Positions 51,601-60,842 of a stretch of DNA of 64,000 nucleotides are shown in pieces; the first letter of the stretch is position 1; each line of letters begins with the position of its first letter. Under the pieces are notes generated by a model. It did not search any database. It had not been told where the DNA came from and saw only the letters and a program-made list of their open reading frames with translations. The position numbers were made by a program, and so were the translations under genes. The stretch covers positions 372,001 through 436,000 of the forward strand of contig CAVRGR010000003.1 in assembly GCA_963720775.1 (NCBI GenBank). Reading direction: 5' to 3'. The DNA is from JAENVT01 sp963720775 (lineage in GTDB: Bacteria > Actinomycetota > Acidimicrobiia > Acidimicrobiales > Ilumatobacteraceae).

Positions 51601-52378
51601 CCAGGTAGCTGTGCGTCCGCGCCGGGTCGCCGGTCGCAGGGGCCTCGATCTCGACGTCGAGGATTGCCTCGCCGGTGTCGAGAATGCGTTGGTACAGCTC
51701 CCGTAGCCGCGGCCAGAGCTGGGGAACGACGTCGGACACCAGCCGGCCACGCTGCTCGTCGACCGTTGACCCGTTTGCGGCAGCCAGCGGCTCGTTGAGG
51801 TGCAAGATCCGAAAATCGCGGTCGATGAAACCGAAGCCGATGGGTGCCTTGGAGTGAAGCATCTCGAGCAGCTCCAGCGTCGCCGCTGATTGCCGCTCGG
51901 CTACTCGTAGCGAAGCCTCGAGCGTCTTGGCATCGTGGATGTCCGAAGCCGTGCCGATCCAACAACCTCCCAGACCAGTTCCCCTCGTGATCGGAGTGAA
52001 GCGCACCATGTGCCATCGGTACTCGCCATCGAAGCGGCGGAGGCGATGCTCGTGTCGGTAACAGGCCGCGCCGCGCATGGCGTGAGCCCACGCTTTGCTC
52101 GTTGCGACCGACTCATCGGGGTGCACCAGTGACACCCAGCTCCAGCTCGGGTTGCTCGTCCCCAGCAGCCCTGTGTAGGCCGACGCCTCGAGGTTCAAGA
52201 AGTCAACGGAACCGTCGCACCCCACGATCCACAGGATCTGCGGCATCGACTCGGCGATCAGACCAAAGTTGGAGTCGAACTTGGTAGCCAACGCGGTTGG
52301 TGTCATTTCTACGTCAACACCTCCGATCGACATCCGCTCGTCGTGGCGTTCCCACTCGGTTCGGAGCAACGCCGTCAC
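48698..52378 (-). CDS. PAS-repeat GGDEF-EAL cyclic-di-GMP protein
   Basis: A 1226-residue soluble signalling protein. By eye there are six PAS domains (about 35-145, 175-285, 300-410, 420-535, 550-660, 670-785), then a GGDEF domain (about 800-960) with an intact R-F-G-G-D-E-F, and an EAL domain (about 975-1220) with V-E-A-L-L-R-W-K. Both catalytic motifs look intact, so it could make or break c-di-GMP under PAS control. No membrane segments are visible. The start is a GTG at 52378; an ATG at 52333 is also possible. Confidence 0.94.
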   Translation of the reverse strand: MTALLRTEWERHDERMSIGGVDVEMTPTALATKFDSNFGLIAESMPQILWIVGCDGSVDFLNLEASAYTGLLGTSNPSWSWVSLVHPDESVATSKAWAHAMRGAACYRHEHRLRRFDGEYRWHMVRFTPITRGTGLGGCWIGTASDIHDAKTLEASLRVAERQSAATLELLEMLHSKAPIGFGFIDRDFRILHLNEPLAAANGSTVDEQRGRLVSDVVPQLWPRLRELYQRILDTGEAILDVEIEAPATGDPARTHSYLASQFPVNVHDELIGIGVVVVDITARKDAEQAIRFQADLLAAVGQAVVAVDLEGTIIYWNRAAALLYGWSAAEAIGRSSVEVIPRQESKDRAEMMAELMRRGETWSGEYEAARRDGSIVAVQVTNTPVFDRDGKLVAVIGSSIDITERRAGDQARRLLSAIVDGSGDAIFASTVDGTLTSWNRAAEELFGYTADEAIGQPVSLIAPPGRASEQTGMRRRLTAGGPHEHLETVRLRKDGSLVDVLITASTTTDETGAVVGLSVIARDITERVGVQRTLESSRRRLAEAQRIAHVGSFEVDLLAHEAIWSEECSRIFGLEPGSAISRESLTALVHPADASKLLDAEIDTVTNARSVDLGLRIIRSDSQERWLLVHLVPELGNDGAVVKVNGTIMDDTERVVADRVRRAAETRFEIGFEQSTIGAAITNLQGVPTRVNAAMCAILGRPAPLIIGRRWTEYGHPDELPLAHMTLTRLAAGHDTHEDERRYLRPDGTSVWVSAHVTLVRDEDDAPQYFFVQFQDISEGKRMEHDLAHQALHDSLTGLPNRLLLSDRLLHGLAGSRRRASQIGVIFLDLDQFKTVNDSSGHSAGDALLCLVGSRITAAIRPGDTVARFGGDEFVVVCDDISAVETVQIAGRALKSLSKPYQVGNEELRITASLGIAIANDTSTPESLLRESDAAMYRAKERGGDRVELFDETLRFNEKKRLATASALHRALDRDEFTVQYQPVIDLTSGAMVSVEALLRWKHPKHGLVAPVDFIAVAEETGLIIPIGARVLEQACRDLTQWQNIGSGEASARNFSVAVNISVRQMRSPHVVNLIEKVLRRTGVHAADLCLELTESVFMEDVAFFERRLAGLKSLGLDLAIDDFGTGYSSLSYLKRFPFDAVKIDRAFVDGLGTDRHDTALVAAIVAMAGALGLEITAEGVETREQMSCLRELGVRRAQGFYLAEPMPGAEISRLITESHRWNVD

Positions 52379-52550
52379 CCGTGATCTCGGACCGGTACCG
52401 GCCCGTACGGCGGCGGTGTACGCCGTGCGAGGATCCTATCCGTTCGGCGCCACGTTCCGTCTTGCGGTGACCACTCCTTGCGCGGAGATTGGTGGCGGTT
52501 CAGCAAACGCGCCCCTGTTGAAGGGCATCAAGGTCGTCGGCTCGCTCGGA

Positions 52551-53633
52551 TCATGAGCCGAAGATGTCGCGTCGAACCAATGCGTGGCATCCCAACGTCG
52601 CGTCGACCACTTGGGTGACCCCGAGATCCATCGCCACCGAGGCCAGCGAGTAGGCGTCGTCGGCGCTCAACTGCAGGTGCGTCTGCATCAGCCACAGCAT
52701 CTGCTTGGCGGCCATGCGCATCGCCTCATCGAGGTCGGCGCCGAAACCGTGGGTGCACCATGCAACCGCCGTCTCCAGCATCGGCGAGCTCACACCAAGG
52801 GCGGGCTCGACCCAGACCTGGATGCGCGCCGTCAGTGAAGCCTCGATCGCGGTGCCGCAGATCTCGCCATCTCCCTGGGCGAAGTGCGGATCGCCGACGT
52901 ACAACATCGCGCCTTCGGCGAACACCGGATAGCAGACCGTGGCGCCGACTCCGATCCGCCAGTTGTCGACGTTTCCGCCGAACACACCTGGCGGGATGCT
53001 GGAGTGCCGGCCGGGCTCGGCGGGTGCGACGCCCATGACACCGAAGTGAGGGCGTACAGGGACTCGCACCTCGCGACTGAACGGCTGCCGCGCCGAGTCA
53101 TCGCGCGGGGTGACGACGCCGGGGATGTCGTACAGCGGACGCGTGGTGAAGTCGTAGGCGAACATCGGCGCGGCCAACGAACCGAAGCGCCCGGCATGCG
53201 AGGCGGTCTCGTCGGTCAACCCGTAGATCGTGATCCGTTCCTTGGCGAATTCGTCGTACAGCAGCCCCCAGTTGGCCGCACAGTTGCTGCCGTACGGCAA
53301 CCGCGGCCACATGTCGAGGATGCGTACCATCAAGGTGTCGCCCGGCCTGGCGCCACGGACGGCGATGGGACCGGTCATCACGTGCACGCCGGGGCCGCGG
53401 TCGGGTTCGGCGATGCCGCTCCAGATGGCGCGAATGCCGTCGTCCATCAACAGATCCGGGGCGTCGCCGGCATGATGCGTGACGGCTTCGATCTCGATGA
53501 TGTCGCCGGAATCCACCTCCAGCACAGCTGGTGTGTCGCGATCGATGTAGCCCCAGACGCAGGAGTCGGGCGTCGCAGCCAGCTGGTGCTGTGACTTGGC
53601 GGTTCCGATGCGACTGGTGAGGTCGAAGGCCAT
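52551..53633 (-). CDS. Acetamidase/formamidase family protein
   Basis: A 360-residue FmdA/AmdA-family amidase. Residues D-S-G-D-I-I-E-I-E and V-T-G-P-I-A-V-like stretches near the N-terminus, then D-P-H-F-A-Q-G-D-G-E and C-H-A-L-V near the end, are family marks. It would hydrolyse formamide or acetamide to ammonia and the acid. With urease in the same window it suggests use of small amides as nitrogen sources. The ATG at 53633 is the natural start. It is 47 bases from the AhpD-like gene on the same strand. Confidence 0.92.
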   Translation of the reverse strand: MAFDLTSRIGTAKSQHQLAATPDSCVWGYIDRDTPAVLEVDSGDIIEIEAVTHHAGDAPDLLMDDGIRAIWSGIAEPDRGPGVHVMTGPIAVRGARPGDTLMVRILDMWPRLPYGSNCAANWGLLYDEFAKERITIYGLTDETASHAGRFGSLAAPMFAYDFTTRPLYDIPGVVTPRDDSARQPFSREVRVPVRPHFGVMGVAPAEPGRHSSIPPGVFGGNVDNWRIGVGATVCYPVFAEGAMLYVGDPHFAQGDGEICGTAIEASLTARIQVWVEPALGVSSPMLETAVAWCTHGFGADLDEAMRMAAKQMLWLMQTHLQLSADDAYSLASVAMDLGVTQVVDATLGCHALVRRDIFGS

Positions 53634-53679
53634 GTCGGCACGCTAACGCGGCGAACGTTTCTCCCGAGTTTCGACTCGG

Positions 53680-54039
53680 TCAGCCGGCTGGAACGGCTGC
53701 GAACTCGCAGAAGGCGGCGTATGCGCGAGGTCCGTAGATGGTTGCTGGGCCGCCGTTCATGAGCATCGCAACACCGATCGCTTCGGCAGCTTCCTGTGGG
53801 CTGGCGCCGGCGCGTGCCGCACCCTCCGCGTGCGAGGCGATGCAACCGTCGCATCTCTGGATGACGCCGATGGCCAGGGCGATGAGCTCTTTCGTCTTTC
53901 TGTCGAGATCGCCGTCGGCGAAGGCCGCGTGGTGAAACTCACCGAAACCCTTGTACACATCCGGAATGGCGTGACGAAGCTCGCGGTGCAGGGGTCGCAG
54001 TTCGTCGAGCACCGTCTTGCCATAGCCGTCGTCGTGCAT
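53680..54039 (-). CDS. AhpD-like carboxymuconolactone decarboxylase family protein
   Basis: A 119-residue helical protein with the redox motif Cys63-x-x-Cys66 and His70 (R-C-D-G-C-I-A-S-H), as in AhpD, where they make an alkyl-hydroperoxidase or disulfide reductase. The ATG at 54039 is preferred because GAGAGG precedes it; a GTG at 54060 would add seven residues. It probably works as a trimer or hexamer. It is a third peroxide-related gene in this window. Confidence 0.9.
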   Translation of the reverse strand: MHDDGYGKTVLDELRPLHRELRHAIPDVYKGFGEFHHAAFADGDLDRKTKELIALAIGVIQRCDGCIASHAEGAARAGASPQEAAEAIGVAMLMNGGPATIYGPRAYAAFCEFAAVPAG

Positions 54040-54199
54040 GATGATCCTCTCGTTCTTCACTCTCTCATTGAGTATGAATCGGCCCAGGGGCGGACGACAG
54101 GGACTTTGGTCCGCTCAGTGCCCGATGTCGACACCTCGAGGTCGCGTCACGCCATACGGCGGTGGGCCGCTCGTCGGGCGAGTCGATTACCTTACGAGG

Positions 54200-54817
54200 A
54201 TGACCGACGCACCGACTCCCCGGGCGATGTGGGAACAGCGATATGGCATCGAGGCATACCTCTTCGGGACGGAGCCGAACGGGTTCCTGCGCGTCAGCGT
54301 TCCGAGCCTGCCCGGGGGCACCGTGTTGTGCCTCGCCGAGGGAGAGGGTCGCAACGCCGTCTTCCTTGCCGAGAACGGGTACGAGGTGCACAGCGTCGAC
54401 CTGACCGAGGCTGGAGTTGCCAAGACCCTTCGGCTCGCCGAGAGTCGGCAGGTGAAGGTCGATGCGGTGGTCGGTGACCTTGCCGATTTCGACATCGGCA
54501 CCGATCGCTGGGATCTGATCGTGTCCATCTTCGCCCACATGGCTCCGACTGCGCGCCGTCAACTGCATCGGCGGGTGGTCGCCGCGCTCAAACCGGCCGG
54601 CGTGTTCCTGCTGGAGGCCTACACACCGGAGCAGGTCGGGCGGGGAACAGGTGGACCGTCGACACCCGAGATGACGATGACACTCGATGCGCTTCGCGGA
54701 GAGCTCGCCGGTCTCGAGTTCATACATGCCGAGGAGCTCGACCGAGAGGTGATCGAGGGGCCGGGCCACACCGGCTTCGGGGCTGTGGTGCAGGTGATCG
54801 CCCGCAAGACCGCATGA
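54200..54817 (+). CDS. SAM-dependent methyltransferase (TehB/TPMT-like)
   Basis: A 205-residue class I methyltransferase. V-L-C-L-A-E-G-E-G-R-N-A-V-F-L-A is motif I, E-V-H-S-V-D-L-T follows, and D-L-I-V-S-I-F-A-H is motif IV. W-E-Q-R-Y near the N-terminus is common in TehB and thiopurine-methyltransferase relatives. The ATG at 54200 with ACGAGG before it gives the family length. The substrate is unknown; small chalcogen or thiol compounds are typical for this branch. Confidence 0.9.
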   Translation: MTDAPTPRAMWEQRYGIEAYLFGTEPNGFLRVSVPSLPGGTVLCLAEGEGRNAVFLAENGYEVHSVDLTEAGVAKTLRLAESRQVKVDAVVGDLADFDIGTDRWDLIVSIFAHMAPTARRQLHRRVVAALKPAGVFLLEAYTPEQVGRGTGGPSTPEMTMTLDALRGELAGLEFIHAEELDREVIEGPGHTGFGAVVQVIARKTA

Positions 54818-54971
54818 CTCTGGGAGAAATCTTCGGATACCTTTGATTCTTCGCTGACCGACGTGCCTTGTGATGCGCACGGCCGCGGCCCGCGACGGGA
54901 CGATTTCCCCTACCGATTGCGAGTTGCGCGGCAGACGATGATTCCATGATGGCGACGGATGGACGAGTCCA

Positions 54972-56829
54972 ATGAGGGCGATTGTCCTGGTCAAGCAGGT
55001 TCCCGATCTTCGGCGTGGCAGCGTCGGTGTTCGTCCCGACGGCACCATCGACCGGGCCGCGGCCGCTCCGATCACGAATCCTGCAGACATGCACGCTGTA
55101 GAAGCTGCCGTGCAACTGGCCGATGACGTCTGTGTGTTGTCGATGGGCCCGCCCCGCGCCGACGAGACGCTTCGTCAAGCGCTCGCCGCAGGCGCAACAC
55201 GTGCCGTCCTGCTGTGCGACCACGTTCTCGCCGGCTCCGACACCTGGGCGACAGCCAACGCTCTCGCCGCTGCCATCACATGGATCGGCGGAGCCGACCT
55301 CGTGCTGTGCGGCATCTCGGCAATCGACGGGGAGACGGGCCAGGTCGGTCCTTCTGTGGCACAACGCTTGGGATGGCCGCAAGCAACCTGCTGCGAATCA
55401 TTGGCCGTCGACGGAGGTTCGCTGCTCGCCCGACGCGTCGTCGAGGGCGGATACGAGCGTCTTCGCCTGCCATTGCCGGCAGTGGTCACGGTGGGGGAGA
55501 CCGGTTTCGCACCCCGCTACCCGACGCTTCCTGCGCGCCGCCGGGCCGCTTCGGCAGCGATCGAGCGGATCGACGCAGCCGACATCGGGCTCGGAGCGGC
55601 CGACGTCGGGCTCGCCGCCTCACCGACGAAAGTCGCCAAGATGAGCCCGTCATCGTGGCCCGACCGCGGCTGCAGGTTCGTCGACAACGATGGCTTCGGC
55701 TACGACGACCTCGTCGCCGAGCTCGTTGGTCGTGGAGCCTTCACAACTCGCGATCGGGTGGTCGATGTCGCCGAGCCCGAGGAACTCCCGGAGATCGACG
55801 CCCGCCCCGGCCATGTTGGCAATGCAAGCGTTTGGGTCGTTTGTCAGGTGAACGACGGAACGTTGGATCGTGCATCAATCGAACTGCTCTCGAAGGCGAC
55901 GGTGCTCGCGCCGGCTCTGGGTGGCGGAGTGGGCGCTGTCGTGCTCGCGGCGGATGCCGGTACCTCCGTGGAGGCGGCGGCCCGCCATGGCGCCGACGTG
56001 GTGTACGTGGCCGAGGATCCAGCGCTGGCGACCTATCGAGCCGAGCCCTACGCCCGAGTGATCAGCGATGCCGTACGAGCACTGAAGCCCGACGCGCTGC
56101 TTCTGGCCGCAACTACCACCGGCCGAGACCTCGCACCGCGCATCGCCGCCATGCTCGATACTGGCTTGGCCGCGGACTGCACTGATCTCTACGTCGACTC
56201 GTGGGCACGGATGGGCACCACGTACGACCGGATCCTGCACATGGTGCGACCGGCGATGGCCGGCGGCGTGTTGGCCACGTGCCTGTGTCCACAAGCACGG
56301 CCGCAGATGGCCACCGTTCGGCCAGGAGTGTTCGAGGTGCGCATCGCCTCGCGCCGGCCACGCGTGGCGCGTCTCGACGTTGCGTTGACCGAAGCCGATC
56401 TGCGCGTCGAGGTGCTCGAACGGCGGATCAGTACGGCGGACGTGAATCTGTGCGACGCCGACGTCGTGATCGCCGGTGGCGCAGGTTGTGGCCTGGCGAA
56501 CTGGCATCTGGTCGAGGAGCTGGCAGACGCGATCGGCGGACGCGTCGGCCGCATCGCGAGGGGCCGTCGAAGCGGGGCTGGCCGAGCGCTCACAGCAGGT
56601 CGGCCAGACCGGGGCGACCGTGCGTCCTCGGCTGTACGTGGCCTGTGGCATCTCCGGGGCGCTGCAGCACGCCGTGGGCATGCAGGACTCGGCCACGATC
56701 GTGGCCATCAATCGCGATCCGAACGCGGTCATCTTCCGGCTGGCACACTTCGGCATAGTCGGCGACGTCGCCGACGCAGTTCCCGAACTCGTTGCTGCCC
56801 TACGACGCGGCCGTTTGGCGTTCGGTTGA
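54972..56829 (+). pseudogene. Fused electron-transfer flavoprotein EtfB-EtfA, with frameshift
   Basis: The frame from 54972 reads as EtfB (residues 1 to about 255: M-R-A-I-V-L-V-K-Q-V, G-E-T-G-Q-V-G-P, L-P-A-V-V-T-V) and, without a stop, as EtfA from about residue 287 (W-V-V-C-Q-V-N-D-G). Near 56549-56551 the EtfA frame shifts by one. Before it I-G-G-R-V-G, after it A-S-R-G-A-V-E-A-G and the FAD block V-G-Q-T-G-A-T-V, ending in I-V-A-I-N and L-A-F-G. Removing one C from GGCCGC gives one 618-residue protein. ETF passes electrons from dehydrogenases such as DMGDH to the quinone pool. The fusion is unusual. Confidence 0.88.
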
Positions 56830-56837
56830 CCGGCGGC

Positions 56838-59000
56838 TCAGCCCATGGCCTTACGCTCCAGGCGGCGGGCGTGGAGGATCGGCTCCGTGTATCCCGACGG
56901 CTGCTCCACTCCCGATAGCACGAGATCGCAGGCACCGCGAAACGCCGGTCCGTCGTAGTCGGGCGCCATCGGTGTGTAGGCGGGGTCAGCGGCGTTCTGC
57001 CGATCCACCACCGTCGCCATTCTCTGCATGGTCGTGAGCACCTGATCCTTCGTGGTGATCCCGTGCAAGAGCCAGTTGGCGATGTGCTGGGAGGAGATCC
57101 GACACGTTGCCCGATCCTCCATCAGGCCGATGTCGCGGATGTCGGGCACCTTCGAGCATCCGATGCCCTGATCGACCCAGCGAACGACGTAGCCGAGGAT
57201 CCCCTGGGCGTTGTTGTCGAGCTCGGCCTGAACCTCGTCGGCGGTCCAGCTCGTGTCGCCGGCGATTGGGATCTGCAGCAGATCGTCGAGCGTTGCCCGC
57301 GGACCCTCCAACGCGAGTCGGTCGGCAAGTTGCTGCTGACGGGCGAGCACGTCGACACGGTGGTAGTGCGTAGCGTGCAGCGTGGCGGCCGATGGAGACG
57401 GCACCCATGCGCAGTTGGCCCCGGCCAAGGGGTGATTGATCTTCTGGGCAAGCATGTCGGCCATGAGGTCGGGCGCTGCCCACATGCCCTTGCCGATCTG
57501 CGCCCGGCCTCGGAGACCGCAGGAGATCCCGACGTCGACGTTCCAGTCTTCGTACGCCAGGATCCAACGCTGCGACCTCATGTCGCCCTTGCGAACCATC
57601 GGTCCGGCGGCCATCGACGTGTGGATCTCGTCGCCGGTCCGGTCGAGGAACCCGGTGTTGATGAACGCGACCCGCGACTTCGCGGCGCGAATGCACTCGG
57701 CGAGGTTGACGGTTGTCCGGCGCTCTTCGTCCATGATGCCGATCTTCACGGTGTTGGCCGCGAGCCCGAGCACCTGCTCGACCCGGCTGAAGATGTGGTC
57801 GGTGAACTCGACCTCGGCCGGGCCGTGCATCTTCGGCTTGACGACGTAGATCGACCGAGCGCGGCCGGGCATCGCGCAGAGCACGGTGATCATGGCATCG
57901 AGCAAACCCTCGGGAACGGGCCTCAGGTCGGTGTCGAGCACGGCTACCGTTGTCATCAGATGGCCGACGTTGCGTACGAGCATGAGCGCACGCCCGCGAC
58001 GAGTCACGGCCGAGCCGTCGGGGGCAGTGAACGTGCGATCGGGAGCCATGCGGCGGGTGAAGGACTTCCCGTTCTTGGTCACCTCTTCGGTGAGCGTCCC
58101 GCTGACGAGACCGAGCCAGTTGCGATAGGCATGCGCCTTGTCGGCGCTGTCGACGGCAGCGATCGAATCCTCGAAGTCCATGATCGAGGTGACCGCCGAT
58201 TCGAGTACGAGGTCGGCCACGCCGGCTGCGTCGCCTGAGCCCACGGGGTGGTTGCGATCGATGACGATCTCGATGCCCAGGCCGTGGTGCTCCAGCAGGA
58301 TCGACGAGGGATCGTCGGGGGTTCCTGTGTAACCGGCGAACGCTGCGGGATCGGTGAGGCCGCCATTGCTGCCGTCGCCGTACGAGGCAACGAAGGAGCC
58401 ATCGACGATCCGGTAACCGACCGCATCGGCATGCGACCGAGCGGTGCCATCGACATCCGCCAACGGCGTTGCATCGTCGAGGAACGTCCGCGCCCAGGTG
58501 ATGACACGTTGACCGCGGTCGGGGTCGTACGGACCCGGAGCCGGAAGGTCGCCGAGAGCATCGGTGCCGTACAGAGCGTCGTAGAGCGACCCCCAACGAG
58601 CGTTGGCGGCGTTGACCGCGTAGCGAGCGTTGGTGACCGGTACGACGAGCTGTGGGCCGGGAACCGAGCTGATCTCGGGATCGAGGTTGTCGGTGTCGAT
58701 GCTGAAGGCCGGCCCATTCGGGACGAGGTAGCCGATGTCTTCGAGGAACGCCCGGTACGCGACAGCATCGTTTGCTTGCCCCGTGCGATCGCGATGCCAG
58801 CGGTCGATGGCCGACTGCATCTCTGCTCGAACGGCCAGCAGTTCCGCATTTCGCGGAGCGAAGTCGCGGATCATCCCCGACAGGCCGCGCCAGAACTGTT
58901 CGGGATCGACCCCTGCTGCCGGCAACGCCTCGGATTCGAGCATGGCGACGAGCTCGGCACCCACCAACAGCTCGCCTCGCGACAGGTACGAGGAGTCCAT
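56838..59000 (-). CDS. glcB: Malate synthase G
   Basis: A 720-residue enzyme of the long G isoform, which condenses glyoxylate with acetyl-CoA to malate. Family blocks: I-M-D-F-E-D-S-I-A-A, V-V-K-P-K-M-H-G-P-A-E-V, G-I-M-D-E-E-R-R-T-T and G-L-R-G-R-A-Q-I-G-K-G-M-W-A. It contributes to growth on glyoxylate, glycolate or acetate; no isocitrate lyase gene is in the window. It starts three bases after the luciferase-like gene and converges on the EtfBA gene. Confidence 0.96.
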   Translation of the reverse strand: MDSSYLSRGELLVGAELVAMLESEALPAAGVDPEQFWRGLSGMIRDFAPRNAELLAVRAEMQSAIDRWHRDRTGQANDAVAYRAFLEDIGYLVPNGPAFSIDTDNLDPEISSVPGPQLVVPVTNARYAVNAANARWGSLYDALYGTDALGDLPAPGPYDPDRGQRVITWARTFLDDATPLADVDGTARSHADAVGYRIVDGSFVASYGDGSNGGLTDPAAFAGYTGTPDDPSSILLEHHGLGIEIVIDRNHPVGSGDAAGVADLVLESAVTSIMDFEDSIAAVDSADKAHAYRNWLGLVSGTLTEEVTKNGKSFTRRMAPDRTFTAPDGSAVTRRGRALMLVRNVGHLMTTVAVLDTDLRPVPEGLLDAMITVLCAMPGRARSIYVVKPKMHGPAEVEFTDHIFSRVEQVLGLAANTVKIGIMDEERRTTVNLAECIRAAKSRVAFINTGFLDRTGDEIHTSMAAGPMVRKGDMRSQRWILAYEDWNVDVGISCGLRGRAQIGKGMWAAPDLMADMLAQKINHPLAGANCAWVPSPSAATLHATHYHRVDVLARQQQLADRLALEGPRATLDDLLQIPIAGDTSWTADEVQAELDNNAQGILGYVVRWVDQGIGCSKVPDIRDIGLMEDRATCRISSQHIANWLLHGITTKDQVLTTMQRMATVVDRQNAADPAYTPMAPDYDGPAFRGACDLVLSGVEQPSGYTEPILHARRLERKAMG

Positions 59001-59003
59001 CGA

Positions 59004-60050
59004 TCAGAGCGCTTCGAGTGCCGGCTTCACATCGCTGCAGAAGAGATCCATCGTTCGCTTTGCTTCTTCGAGGGTCATGTCGCCGGCAGGAAGCTGCAAG
59101 ACGATGTAGTCGGTGAGACCTGGTTCGAGGACGGCAGCGAAGCGGTCCTTGATCTGCTCGGCGGTCCCGGCACCGAACTGAATGGCGTCTTCCATGTGCG
59201 CCATGATGTTGCGCAGTGGTCCGAGCGCGGCATCGCACTCGTCGTCCGGTAGCACCAGGTGATCGAACTTGTGGACGTTGTGGGTTCGTCGCATCAACCC
59301 GCTCATCGTGCGGCGGACGATCTCCAACGACTCGCTCTCCGACGGACTGATCGCCAGGATCATCGTGCAACCGACGCGTGGCACGGAGTCGGGTCCGTCG
59401 ACGCGATGGGTGTCGCCCTTGTGGGCGTTCCAGGTCTCGACGTACAGGTCGTGTGCGGCTTGGTCGATCGGGCCGGGCCACATCAGGTTCATGCCGTGCC
59501 GGCCTGCTGTGACGGGGCTGCCGGGATACCAGAACGGGATCGGGTTCTGCACCGGCTTGGTCGACAAGGGGATCGTGGGGAAGTCGTAGAACTTCGAGTT
59601 CTCGCTGCTGATCTGGCCAGTGGCGAAGGCGTCGCAGATGATGCCCAGCACGTCGACGAAGCGATCCTTCGACTCCGGCCAGTTGCTCCCGAACCAGTAG
59701 TGCTCGATCGGGGCCACGCCACGGCCGACTCCGAAGTCGAGGCGTCCGTTGGTGAGGTTGTCGACGACGCACATGTCTTCGATGATTCGCACCGGATGAT
59801 GCAAGGGCAGCAGCTTGACCAGAGGACCCATGCGGATGTTCTTGGTGATCTGCGACGCCGCCGCGATGAAGACCTCCTGATTCGGCGCCATGCACAGATC
59901 CGAGCCGTGGTGCTCGGCGAGGTGGAACCCGGCGAAGCCCGCTTCGTCGGCCATCTTGATCAGGTCGAGGCGATCCCTCAACAACTGAGGCGTCGGTGTG
60001 CCGGGAATGTCCTCGATGTGGTCGAAGATGCCGAAGGTTGGCTTGCGCAT
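59004..60050 (-). CDS. Luciferase-like flavin-dependent oxidoreductase
   Basis: A 348-residue LLM protein. F-H-L-A-E-H-H-G-S, then I-R-M-G-P-L-V-K-L-L-P-L-H-H-P-V-R-I-I-E and D-F-G-V-G-R-G-V follow the luciferase alpha-like pattern. The flavin may be FMN or F420. AAAGGGA lies just before the ATG at 60050. It is co-directional with malate synthase and probably shares its transcript. The substrate is not evident. Confidence 0.92.
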   Translation of the reverse strand: MRKPTFGIFDHIEDIPGTPTPQLLRDRLDLIKMADEAGFAGFHLAEHHGSDLCMAPNQEVFIAAASQITKNIRMGPLVKLLPLHHPVRIIEDMCVVDNLTNGRLDFGVGRGVAPIEHYWFGSNWPESKDRFVDVLGIICDAFATGQISSENSKFYDFPTIPLSTKPVQNPIPFWYPGSPVTAGRHGMNLMWPGPIDQAAHDLYVETWNAHKGDTHRVDGPDSVPRVGCTMILAISPSESESLEIVRRTMSGLMRRTHNVHKFDHLVLPDDECDAALGPLRNIMAHMEDAIQFGAGTAEQIKDRFAAVLEPGLTDYIVLQLPAGDMTLEEAKRTMDLFCSDVKPALEAL

Positions 60051-60224
60051 GAATCCCTTTCGCGGTCCCGCTCCATCGCGGGCTTGGTCGTTGTCAAGAT
60101 CGTGTCACGTCGGACAATCCGCCTTCTCATCGACGGCGCCGACCCTGCTGGCGAACCGCTCCGTGGATTTCGAGTGGAAAGATTCCGTGAGAGGTGACCG
60201 CCGTTCGTCTGGTAGTGCTACGGC

Positions 60225-60842
60225 GTGAACAAGACCCGAGTCGAGGCCGTCAGCGATGGCATCTTCGCCATAGCCATCACACTTCTCGTGCTCACCATCG
60301 GCGAACCCGACAACTATCATCGTCTGGCGTCGCAACTGGCGGATCGCTGGCCGTCGCTCGCCGCGTACGTCGTCAGCTTCGCGGTCATCGGCATCATGTG
60401 GTTCAACCACCACTCCATATGCAACTACCTGGAGGAAGTGGACGCGGGTTTCTTCTATCTCAACCTTCTGCTGCTGATGACCATTGCGTTCCTGCCCTAC
60501 CCGACTGGTGTGCTCGGCCAGGCTCTCAGCCGCGGCGAGGGTGCCCGAACGGCAGCGGTGGCGTACAGCGCAACCATGGCCGTCAATGCGTTGGCATGGG
60601 GGGCACTGTGGATCTACGCGTCTAGCAATCGTCGCTTGCTCAAATCGACCTTCCCGGAGTCGCAGCGACGCACGGCAACCCTTGCGTTCACCCTCGGTGC
60701 GGTGGTCTACGCATTGTCGATCGGCATCGCGTTCATCAACGCCTATGCGTGTCTCGCGTTCCACGGTGCGCTCGCGCTGTACTACGCGTTCGACCCGCTC
60801 TCGCGTCGTGCCAACCGCCGGCCGGTCGAGTCGGCGAATTGA
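60225..60842 (+). CDS. TMEM175-family (DUF1211) potassium-channel-like protein
   Basis: A 205-residue membrane protein with about six segments. The N-terminal R-V-E-A-V-S-D-G-I-F-A-I-A-I-T-L-L-V-L corresponds to the family R-x3-F-S-D motif, but the phenylalanine is valine here. W-F-N-H-H-S-I is the second family mark. Bacterial TMEM175 proteins are tetrameric potassium channels. The GTG at 60225 is used. It is divergent from the luciferase-like gene. Confidence 0.88.
   Translation: MNKTRVEAVSDGIFAIAITLLVLTIGEPDNYHRLASQLADRWPSLAAYVVSFAVIGIMWFNHHSICNYLEEVDAGFFYLNLLLLMTIAFLPYPTGVLGQALSRGEGARTAAVAYSATMAVNALAWGALWIYASSNRRLLKSTFPESQRRTATLAFTLGAVVYALSIGIAFINAYACLAFHGALALYYAFDPLSRRANRRPVESAN

Noticed and set aside
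54818..54971. TTCGCTGACC in the spacer before EtfBA, shared with the 62-bp repeat
   Set aside because: Only ten bases match and the paired arms are absent, so I do not count a third copy.
56986..59895. A 2.9-kb open frame on the minus strand over malate synthase and the luciferase-like gene
   Set aside because: It is out of frame with both well-supported proteins and has an Arg-rich, low-complexity translation.
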